Below, piece after piece: positions 53,498-62,500 of a stretch of 64,000 nt of DNA; the first letter of the stretch is position 1, and each line of letters opens with the position of its first letter. Source of the DNA: Phycisphaerales bacterium UBA1845 (GTDB lineage: Bacteria > Planctomycetota > Phycisphaerae > UBA1845). Location of the stretch: contig DDIR01000102.1 of assembly GCA_002338715.1 (NCBI GenBank), positions 27,208 through 91,207 on the forward strand, read 5' to 3'. A program made the translations under genes and the position numbers. The notes under the pieces are model-generated. The model was not told where the DNA came from, searched no databases, and saw only the letters and a program-made list of their open reading frames with translations.

Positions 53498-56400
53498 ATG
53501 CCACACCAAACCTGCCGGCTCCGGATCATTCTGATTCTGGCGACCGCCGCCGCATTGATCGTCCCATGCAGCGCCATGGCGATCGAATATCAATGGACCG
53601 GTGCGGAGAACGAAAGTTGGAGCAACGAGGCCAATTGGAATCCAGTCGGTGTTCCGGGAACGGGCGACGACGTGCTGTTCGATGGTTCTGCGACGCGATT
53701 CAGTGTGGAAATCGGCGGGAATCGCACGGTTGCGAAGCTCGTGTTCGGAGCGGGAGCGGACTATTGGCTGCTTGATTCGTCGACGACGTCCTTGCTGACA
53801 ATTGAGTCCGGCGACATCGAAGCCGTAGGTAGCGGGCAATCTCACCAGATCGATCCCCGCGTTACCCTTGAAAGTGACGCAGACTTGAACATTGATGGCG
53901 TCAGCATCAGCTTTGAAAGCGTGGTGCAGGCGCATGACGTGACCGTCAACAAATTCGGAAGCGGTCGCGTGATCTTCAACCACGACATCAGCGTGATCTC
54001 GGGGCGACTCAACATCATGGATGGCGCTATCGAGAGCAATTTTGCCGGCGCGCTTAAACATGCCGATGTCTTCCTGGCGTCCGATGCGACGTTGACGGGA
54101 TCGAATGTTGAATGCATTCGCTTCGGCGGCACAGGTCTGGTTGACCTTTCTGAATGCTTCACATTCTACGAGCCGCTGGCGGATTCACCCGGCTTTAGCG
54201 GTACGTTGCAGGGCGCGTTTCGACTGGAACGCGCAGGCTTTACCGATCCCGCGTTCTATGTTTTTGACGCCGACGTATCGCAATTCACCGGCAGCATGGA
54301 CCTCTGGAAAAACAACGCCATCCTGAGCGATTTCGGTAACAACAGCGCCGCAGAAGTCCGCGTTTGGGGCGGGCGAACAATGGCGTCCACCGACTTGCCG
54401 AAGGTGGTCGTTCGCAGTGGTGGAGTCCTCGAACCGGGCGCGGCGCAGAATGCCATTGGCACGATTACTGCGGAAAGCCTGGCGTTTTCGAATGAACCTC
54501 CCGTCAACCGCGGCTCGCTCGCCATTGACGTGGGCGGTCTAACGCCCGGCGTCGAGTATGACGAGCTGCTAATCGACGGCAACATCGATCTCACACATGG
54601 CAAACTGGTCGTCAGCTATGTCAATGGGTTTACCGCCAACCCGGGTGATACCTTCACGATCATGCGAGGCGCATCGATTACCGGGTCGTTCGCCAACGTT
54701 ACATTTCCAGACAGCCAGCCGTGGTACGTTGACTACGATTTTGGCGCCGGGACCGTGACGCTGGCCTTCTGCGGTGAAGGTCCCGATTGCGACGGCGATA
54801 ACGTGCCGGATGCCTGCGAGTTGGATACCGACAACGACGGTGTGCCCGATGATTGCGACGAGTGCCAAGGCGCGGACGACAATGGACCGGACACGGATGG
54901 CGACGGCGTTGTTGATGCGTGCGACGTTTGCCTGGGCGACGATGCAAGTGGCGACGGCGACAATGACGGTGTCTGCGACAGTGACGACGTTTGCCAGGGT
55001 GCAGACGACTTTGCCGGGCCGGACGCGAACACGAATGGCATTCCGGATGCATGCGACGTATGCAACGGTGAAGCAGATGGCGACCTAAATGGCGACCAAT
55101 ACATCGACCTGACCGACTTCACCGATTTTGGCGATTGCTTGACGGGGCCGGGGGCGCCCATGAATGCCGGCTGCGACTGTTACGATCTCGACCATGATGG
55201 CCGCGTAACGATGTCAGACTACGCGAAGTTCCAATTGAGCTTCAGCGGCGACGCATTCATTGAAGGTCCGGGCGAAATCAGTCTCGCCAACATGATGATC
55301 AACAAGAGTGAAAAGGGTCTTGCCTTGCGTGGCGAATTCGCCGACGACTTGGCCGGTTATTCCGTCGCGCTGATCGGCGATGTCAACAGCGATGGGCTGG
55401 GCGACCTACTGATCGGCGCGCCGTCCGCGGGTACGGGCAGCGATCTCCAAGCCGGACGAGCTTACGTCGTCTACGGAAGCGAGAACTTCGACAGTCTGGA
55501 ACTTTCGGAAATCGCCGCAGGCATCGGCGGTTACGCCATCACAGGTATGTTTGGGAACTACGATCATGATTATCCCGTGCATGAAATCGGCCACATGCTA
55601 GTCGTGCAGGACTACTTTGATGATGACGGCGGACCGCAGGGCGAGGGATTCGGCTTCGATGTAAACGCAGCCGGCGACTTCAACGGCGACGGCATCGACG
55701 ACATGCTGATCACCGCGCCGTACGCACCGGCGAACGGCGACATCTGGGGCGGTCGAAGCTACGTCCTGTTCGGCGGACAACAATCCGAGATAGGCAGCCC
55801 GCACCTTCTCAGCAACCTTTTGGTTCTCGGAAAGGGTATGCCAATCGAGGGTGAACACGGCGCCTGCGACGGTTGCCCTGGGCCCGAAACCGCCAAACTT
55901 AACGGTGATTTGAGCGGATGGGCGGCGGACGGTATCCGCGACTTCAACGGGGATGGCTTGGCCGATGTGCTGATCGGCTCGCCGAACTTCAGCGACTACG
56001 ACCGAGGCCGCGGTCATGTGGTCTTCGGCAAGTCCGATGTCGCTCCAGTGAATCTAGTTAACTTCTTGAATGATAATGCTGGCGTTTTGTTGGACGTTAT
56101 CCCACCGCAGAATTCCACCGGCTTTGGCGCTTGCGCCATCAGCGTCGGCGACTTGAACGGAGACGGGCTGAGCGAAGTCGGGATCGCACAAACGCAGTTC
56201 TCGCGTTTTTCCTATCTGGTGAATGGACGCAACTCAGCCGGGACCGCGTCGCTTGCCTGGAATGGTCCGCTGACCGACATCGCGCGGATTAATATAGGGG
56301 ACTTCAGCTATGAATTCGGTGAAGATGAAGACGGCGAAGACTTGTGCAACTGCGCCGTCGGGCGAGCCGCGTTTGACCAACCCATTGGAGGGCGCGGTGA

Positions 56401-59182
56401 CTTTAACGGCGACGGCTTGCCCGACTTTGTTCAGGCCGTCCGCAACTATACGTTGAATGAGCAAGAGGTCTTGGTCTTCTTCGACGCACCCAACGGTCCG
56501 ATGAACCTCGCAGCGCTCTTTGGACCGGACGGCGCACCGTTCGATATGCCGCTGGGCGGTGTCCGGATTCATTCCAGCCAATGGTTTATGTCAGGCGAGA
56601 CAGAATTGGACCTCTCAGGTGATTTGAACGGTGACGGTTTTGATGACCTTGTGATGGGAGTTGGCGGAAGCGCCGGTCGTCGCACGATTGTGGTCTTCGG
56701 CCGACCGGGCAGCCAGTCGATCGACCTTGACACCATGGTCTATGGGACTGACGGTTTGACCATTTTCGATCAATTCGCCAATACGAGGGTCGGATTCAGC
56801 GTCAGTGCCGGAGGCGACTTCAACGGCGATGGCCTGAGCGATCTCGCGATTGGCGCCCCTTATGACGATCGCATGGGGCAGAACGCGGGTGCGGCCTGCG
56901 TCGTGTATGGCGATGACTTCACGTCGGCGATCACGCATCGCGGCGACGCCGGCGACGACACACTCAACGGCACCAGCGGCGCGGACAACTTCGTCGGTGG
57001 CCGCGGCAACGACACGCTGATAGGCGACGGCGGCGAAGACACTCTCTATGCCGGCGCGGGCGACGACCGAATCGTCATCGGCGACAACGGATTCCATCGC
57101 GTTCGCGGCGGTACGGGATACGACGTGCTGGCGACAACGGGCGGAATCGACCTCAACTTGTCCACTGCTCGAGGCCGCATCGACGAGATCGAAGAAATCG
57201 ATCTGACGGCGAGCGGTTCCGATCAATTGTTCGCCGAGCGGATCGACGTACTCAACCTCAGCCCGACCTCGAATCGCGTGGTCGTGCGAGCGTCGTCAGA
57301 AGATCAGGTGACGTCGCTCGGCGAATCATGGCGGCTTGAACAGATCGCGTCCATCGCCCCGTATGGTTCGGTCAAACAGTTCAACGACGGTCGCGCAGAA
57401 CTTTGGGTTTCGGCTGATGCGGCGCTGCGCATGTCGCCGGTAATTGCGACCGGTGCTTTGCAGATCGATGAAAGTCTGACGCTGGGTAGCGTTGCTGGTG
57501 CAATTGATTTCTATGACCCCGACGAAGACGGCATCGTCAGCTTTACAATCATTGGCGGCGACGGAGCGGGTGTATTCAATCTCGACGCGCAAACTGGTGA
57601 ACTGAGCGTCACGGCGGGGCTCGATTTTGAAACCGCAAACGCCTACACCCTCGAACTTGAAGTGGTGGACGGAGAAGGTGACGTGACCGTTCGCACCGTG
57701 GAAATCATCATCAACAACGTGAATGAAGCACCCGTGCTGACGGATCAGCAGTTTGCGACGTCATTGCCGGAACACACCCCCAACGGCACCGAAGTCGGCG
57801 CATTCACCGCGACGGATGAAGACGACGGCGACACGATCGGCTTTGTGATCGACTACAACGACGCCAGCCTGACATCGCCAGCGCCTCAAGGATCGTTTGC
57901 GATCGATACCAACGGAATCTTGACGGTAGCCGATGGCAGCAAACTCGACTATGAATCGCTTGGCGTACTTGAGTTCATCGTTCACGCCATCGACGCGTCG
58001 GGGCTTGAGTCTGATGGAGCGCACGTATCGATCGCGCTGACCGACGTGACGGAGTGGACGACGCCAATCGGCGGTTGGTTTGTCACCACCGACGCCAGCA
58101 TGTGGTCCACCGACGGCGCTCAAGGACTGGATCCGATTCTCTGGGACCTTCGGTTTAATTTGGATTCACCGGATCAGGGCATCGACCTGTTCGGCCACAC
58201 AATTGACGCACACGTGTCTGGCACGGTTGATCTCATCACGACGGTCGGGTGGGACCCAGGCGGCGTGGACGCTTCGATTCCACTCGCAGCCGCGCTTCGC
58301 GTACCGGACGAAATCGTCCTCGGTCAACCGATCACTGTGCAGCTTGATTCCGGCACACCCGAAGACAGCATCGTTCTTGGAGGCCGAACGCCCAGCATGA
58401 TCTTCGAGATGGAGGTCGATGTGACGGATTTTGCAATCGAGTCCACAACGTATGACGTTGGTCCATACACGGTGACCGTGTACCCGAGCGATCGACTGAC
58501 GATCGGGGAATCGCAGAGTTGGAGCGCGGACGTGGCCGACGATCGATTGGCCGGCACGACGTCGGATAGAGTCAACACGTTGGTCGACACCGATCAGGTC
58601 AACTGGGATTCGTACCTGGCGCAGGCTCTTAGTGCAGCAGGTCTGCCGAGCACGACTGACTCAATTGAAGTGGACGTGTTTGGAATCAGGGTCCTGACGG
58701 AGTACATCGCGTGGACGTTTAATCTCCACGGATCGATGCGCGTCGAGCAGGGATTCAGCCTGGCCGTTGAGCAGTTCGACGCCACCATGGTGCTCGAAAA
58801 CGACGATGTGCTCCTGCTCAACTTTGATGCACCAACGCAAATCACGCTCCCGGCAGACGCCGATGTCAACGGCGACGGTCGCGTGGACTACGAGATCCGC
58901 TTTGACGTGGACACGTTATTCGGGAATGACAGTCAGTTCTTCGGCAAATTCGGTAGTACGTTTGATGCCGGTGCGTTTGCGTACACCGCCTGGCAGCCGG
59001 GTTGTTCGGCGTGCGGTGTTGAGCATGCATCAATCGGTCCGATTATCCAGGAAGATCATGAGTACGATATCTCTCTCGTGGACAACACGCCAGGACCTTG
59101 GCCGAACGATGAGGTCGGTCAATTCCCGCTCGGCGGATTCAACACGGTTGTCGTGAGCGGTGCGTTTGATCTAGCCAACTAA
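53498..59182 (+). CDS. Giant secreted mosaic protein (beta-helix, TSP3, dockerin-like, FG-GAP, RTX, cadherin-like)
   Basis: A 1,894-residue exported protein starting MPHQTCRLRIIL with AAAGGGAAC upstream and a signal peptide cleaved near AMA. In order: an autotransporter-passenger-like beta-helix opening with WSNEANWNPVGVPG (to about 425); acidic TSP3-type calcium repeats (428-528); an internal dockerin-like module (528-585; NGDQYIDLTDFTDFGDCLTGPG and DLDHDGRVTMSDYAKF); seven FG-GAP blades with GDFNGDGxxDxxIG motifs (627-1146), enough for an integrin-alpha-like propeller; one RTX block (GGRGNDTLIGDGGEDTLYAG, about 1155-1185); two cadherin-like repeats (1315-1515); and an unrecognised beta-rich end. 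Probably calcium-dependent adhesion or extracellular matrix. No PEP-CTERM or LPXTG anchor is present. Divergent from the ECF/kinase operon. Confidence 0.92.
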   Translation: MPHQTCRLRIILILATAAALIVPCSAMAIEYQWTGAENESWSNEANWNPVGVPGTGDDVLFDGSATRFSVEIGGNRTVAKLVFGAGADYWLLDSSTTSLLTIESGDIEAVGSGQSHQIDPRVTLESDADLNIDGVSISFESVVQAHDVTVNKFGSGRVIFNHDISVISGRLNIMDGAIESNFAGALKHADVFLASDATLTGSNVECIRFGGTGLVDLSECFTFYEPLADSPGFSGTLQGAFRLERAGFTDPAFYVFDADVSQFTGSMDLWKNNAILSDFGNNSAAEVRVWGGRTMASTDLPKVVVRSGGVLEPGAAQNAIGTITAESLAFSNEPPVNRGSLAIDVGGLTPGVEYDELLIDGNIDLTHGKLVVSYVNGFTANPGDTFTIMRGASITGSFANVTFPDSQPWYVDYDFGAGTVTLAFCGEGPDCDGDNVPDACELDTDNDGVPDDCDECQGADDNGPDTDGDGVVDACDVCLGDDASGDGDNDGVCDSDDVCQGADDFAGPDANTNGIPDACDVCNGEADGDLNGDQYIDLTDFTDFGDCLTGPGAPMNAGCDCYDLDHDGRVTMSDYAKFQLSFSGDAFIEGPGEISLANMMINKSEKGLALRGEFADDLAGYSVALIGDVNSDGLGDLLIGAPSAGTGSDLQAGRAYVVYGSENFDSLELSEIAAGIGGYAITGMFGNYDHDYPVHEIGHMLVVQDYFDDDGGPQGEGFGFDVNAAGDFNGDGIDDMLITAPYAPANGDIWGGRSYVLFGGQQSEIGSPHLLSNLLVLGKGMPIEGEHGACDGCPGPETAKLNGDLSGWAADGIRDFNGDGLADVLIGSPNFSDYDRGRGHVVFGKSDVAPVNLVNFLNDNAGVLLDVIPPQNSTGFGACAISVGDLNGDGLSEVGIAQTQFSRFSYLVNGRNSAGTASLAWNGPLTDIARINIGDFSYEFGEDEDGEDLCNCAVGRAAFDQPIGGRGDFNGDGLPDFVQAVRNYTLNEQEVLVFFDAPNGPMNLAALFGPDGAPFDMPLGGVRIHSSQWFMSGETELDLSGDLNGDGFDDLVMGVGGSAGRRTIVVFGRPGSQSIDLDTMVYGTDGLTIFDQFANTRVGFSVSAGGDFNGDGLSDLAIGAPYDDRMGQNAGAACVVYGDDFTSAITHRGDAGDDTLNGTSGADNFVGGRGNDTLIGDGGEDTLYAGAGDDRIVIGDNGFHRVRGGTGYDVLATTGGIDLNLSTARGRIDEIEEIDLTASGSDQLFAERIDVLNLSPTSNRVVVRASSEDQVTSLGESWRLEQIASIAPYGSVKQFNDGRAELWVSADAALRMSPVIATGALQIDESLTLGSVAGAIDFYDPDEDGIVSFTIIGGDGAGVFNLDAQTGELSVTAGLDFETANAYTLELEVVDGEGDVTVRTVEIIINNVNEAPVLTDQQFATSLPEHTPNGTEVGAFTATDEDDGDTIGFVIDYNDASLTSPAPQGSFAIDTNGILTVADGSKLDYESLGVLEFIVHAIDASGLESDGAHVSIALTDVTEWTTPIGGWFVTTDASMWSTDGAQGLDPILWDLRFNLDSPDQGIDLFGHTIDAHVSGTVDLITTVGWDPGGVDASIPLAAALRVPDEIVLGQPITVQLDSGTPEDSIVLGGRTPSMIFEMEVDVTDFAIESTTYDVGPYTVTVYPSDRLTIGESQSWSADVADDRLAGTTSDRVNTLVDTDQVNWDSYLAQALSAAGLPSTTDSIEVDVFGIRVLTEYIAWTFNLHGSMRVEQGFSLAVEQFDATMVLENDDVLLLNFDAPTQITLPADADVNGDGRVDYEIRFDVDTLFGNDSQFFGKFGSTFDAGAFAYTAWQPGCSACGVEHASIGPIIQEDHEYDISLVDNTPGPWPNDEVGQFPLGGFNTVVVSGAFDLAN

Positions 59183-59502
59183 AGGTTTCGTGTGTTCTGC
59201 GGGCGCTTGTAGTGCCTGCGAGCGATCTGGCGGCGGCGCGTGCTTCGGTACGTGTCGCCGTCACCGTTTCTTGTTCCGCACCAGATTCATCCCCGCAGTT
59301 CGCAAACCCTTATTCCAGTGGAAGTTATGGACTGGGAGATGTTTTTCCACGCAGACAATTAAGGATGCGGGCCGGCTCGCCTGTTTACGGGGTGAACGGG
59401 GACTTTGAGGTCGCCGCAGTTGGGGAACTTTGGGCGAACGGGATTCGCATGAGCGCGGATTAGAAACAAGAACACATGAATCAACAGGAGCAACCAGTAA
59501 TC
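59183..59502. other. Intergenic region between the two giant genes
   Basis: A 320-base gap containing the second copy of the 17-base direct repeat (59379-59395) and an AGGAG ribosome binding site (59486-59490). Open frames here are short and unsupported. No terminator with a T-run is seen after the first giant gene. Confidence 0.5.
59379..59395 (+). repeat. 17-base direct repeat, copy 2 (upstream of second giant gene)
   Basis: Exact second copy of GCCTGTTTACGGGGTGA (first at 53427-53443), in the same orientation relative to the gene it precedes. Confidence 0.6.
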
Positions 59503-62500
59503 ATGAACACGCAAAAGATGAAACCGATATTGGGATGCAGGAAGTTCGTCATATGCGCGGTGTTGTTCGCCGGTGGATTGTCAGGCGCATCGACGGTCCA
59601 GGCAGAAGTCTTCAAGAGTGTGAACTTTGTCGGCAACTCAAGTGTTATTGAGGAGGTCTCCTTCGAGGCGGGCGGTAGTCTGAGCAACATAACGATCAAT
59701 GTGGATTTCAACAATCAAGGCAACTTCGTATTTGCCAGTGATTTGATTATTGGCGTTGTCGACCCCAGTGGTAACGCGATCGAGATTGGTCCTGCAGCGG
59801 TTGATTCCGGTACGCTTGATGGGTACACCGGCCTGACTTTTACCAAGGCGGCGAACTTCCCGGCATCATGGCGATCCGACAGCAACGGTGCCTACGCCCA
59901 CGGTCCGGTCAACTTGGCATCGTTCGGTCTGGGCGGTGCGGGGACGTGGCGGTTGGTGATGACCAGCGGGTTTTCGCAAACCGCGCGCTGGAACCTCAGC
60001 GTATCCTTGGGCGGTATCGAGGCCACGACTTCGGAAGAAATTCCTCAGAACGTGTCGTTTGCCGGCAACTCGGGCGACATCGAGGACTTCGCCTTTCTGG
60101 CCAACGGAAACCTGAGCAGCGTTGCGATTGGTGTTGCGTACAACAACCTGGGCAACTTTGCGTTCGCCAGCGACTTGATCATCGGCATTATTGATCCCAG
60201 CGGAAACGCGATCGAAATCGGCCCGGCTGCCGGCGACCCGGGAACATTGGATGGCTACAGTGGACTGACCTTTTCAAATGCCGGCAACTTCCCGAATAGC
60301 TGGCGCACCGACGGCAACGGCAACTATGCTCACGGTCCGGTCAACGTCGCGTCGTTCGGGCTAAGCGGTGTGGGCGTCTGGCGGTTGGTGATCACGAGTG
60401 GTTTCTCGAATGACGCAAGTTGGGATATCACCATAACGCTCGGTGGCATTGATACGCTGGCCGACAGCGACGGCGACGGCGTTTACGACTCGGCGGACAA
60501 CTGCCCGTCGGTTTCCAACCCCAGTCAGACCGACAGCGACAACGATGGTTTCGGCGACGCGTGCGATCTCTGCGCCGGTTTCGATGACAGCGCCGATGCC
60601 GACGGTGACAGCATTGCGGACGGCTGCGACAATTGCCCTGACGATGCCAATGCGGATCAGATTGATGCCGACACGGATGGGTTCGGTGACGCGTGCGATG
60701 TTTGCGCAGGTGGAGATGACAACGTGGACAGCGACGGAGACTCCGTACCAGATGACTGTGATCGTTGCCCAGATTCCGACGACACGATTGACACGGATGG
60801 TGACGGAATCCCGGATGGTTGCGACACCTGTCCGAACGAACCGAACGTCTACAACGTGAACAAGGGTGCGTACTACCCGACGATCCAAGCGGCGGTCGAT
60901 GCAGCCGCTTCGGGCGACCTAATTGAACTCGGTGCCTGCACGTTTTATGAACGAGGCATCGTTCTTGACCACAAGGACATCACACTTCGCGGGCAGGGAC
61001 CTGGCGCTACGTTTATCGACGGTGACGACGTTGCAGGGACGGTTCTTCAATTCCGCAACGAGGACGGGAGCGTGGTGGAAGGCCTGACCATTCGAAACGC
61101 CCGTGCGTCCGGCGGCCTTGGCGGTGCCGCGTCCATCATCCGGGCTGGAACCAACGTGGAATTTCGTGATTGTGGATTTGAGAACAACCGGTCGAACGGA
61201 AATCTCATCGGTGCGGTGCACAATGAGGGCAGGGCATGGTTTGTGAACTGCGAATTCCGGAACAATCAGGCAAGTTCGGCCTCTGGAATCGCCGCGATGG
61301 GCACATATGGTCAAGGGTCTGCGACACTCATCAATTGCCTCTTTGCAGGCCACCAGGATGGGAAAAACGTCGTTGTCTTTGCAGTTAATCAGGGAGCCGC
61401 GGGTAGCGAAATCGTGAACTGCACGTTCGCGGAGTACAACGGTTCCACTTTCGTGACGCCGGCTTTCCTGCGAGCCGACAACAGTGGGACGACGGTTCAA
61501 CTGTACAACACCGTTTTCGATGACAGTGCGATTGTGGCGACCACGGGGAGTGCAACTGTGACCTGGTGGCGATGCCTTTACCCCGGCGCAATCGGCAACA
61601 ACATTGACGGCGTGCCGACGTTCGTTGATGCAACTGGCGGCGACTACCGTCTGGCAGCAGGCTCGCTGGGCGTCGATGCCGCCTACTTCGACGCCTATGT
61701 CGCCACCATCGGCGGCCCGATCGACCTCAACGGCGATCCGCGCACGTACGATGATCCCAACACGGTGGACACTGGTTCGGGTGCGCTGACTTACCTCGAC
61801 ATGGGGGCGTACGAACAGCAGGAGATCGCGGATTACGACAGCGACGGCATCGACAATGATTTCGACAACTGTCCGTACAATTACAATCCCGATCAACTCG
61901 ACAGCGATGGTCCCGATCCGGCGCTGTCACCGGTGGCTGCGTGGCATTTCGACGAGGCAGCGGGAACAACCGCGATCGACGTTGTTGGCGGGCACAACGC
62001 AACGCTCAACAGTACCGATTGGAACGCGGTAGGTTACCGTGGTGCGGCGATGGAGTTTCCGGTCGGTGGTTCGTCGATGTCGGTCCCAGCGTCCACCGAA
62101 TTCGATATCACCGATCATCTGACAATCTCGCTGTGGATCAATCCAAGCGCGTTCCCGGGGAACGTCAATCGATTGCTGACACGCTCGAATGGAGACTACG
62201 TCTTCCGTCTCGTGGGACAGAACCCGCACTTCTACGTCAAGAAAGATGGCGCGTTCACCTTCGCGCGGGCCAATGTGGCGATCAACGCCAATGAATGGAC
62301 GCACCTCGCAGCGGTGTGGGACGGTCTGGGCGACGGCGTCCTGCGAATCTACGTCAACGGCGAGGAAGCTTCATCGTATGTCTCCCAGGGGACCGTGTTC
62401 GCACCGCTTGATGCGTCAGGCGGAGGCGTCAGCCTGGGTACTTTCGGTGGTGAACGTTTTGAAGGGCTCGTCGACGAACTGGCCGTCTTCGATCGCGCAC

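Noticed and set aside
54781..55080. Regularly spaced DNA repeats in the TSP3-coding stretches, considered as a CRISPR-like array
   Set aside because: The period is that of protein repeats (Asp/Gly codons), spacing varies and the frame is continuous; no cas genes are present.
59212..59463. 83-codon open frame between the two giant genes
   Set aside because: No ribosome binding site or domain; its PVYGV peptide comes from the 17-base direct repeat rather than a protein motif.
60919..61896. 325-codon minus-strand open frame inside the second giant gene
   Set aside because: Antisense to the beta-helix; Val/Arg-rich shadow caused by repeated Asp/Gly codons.
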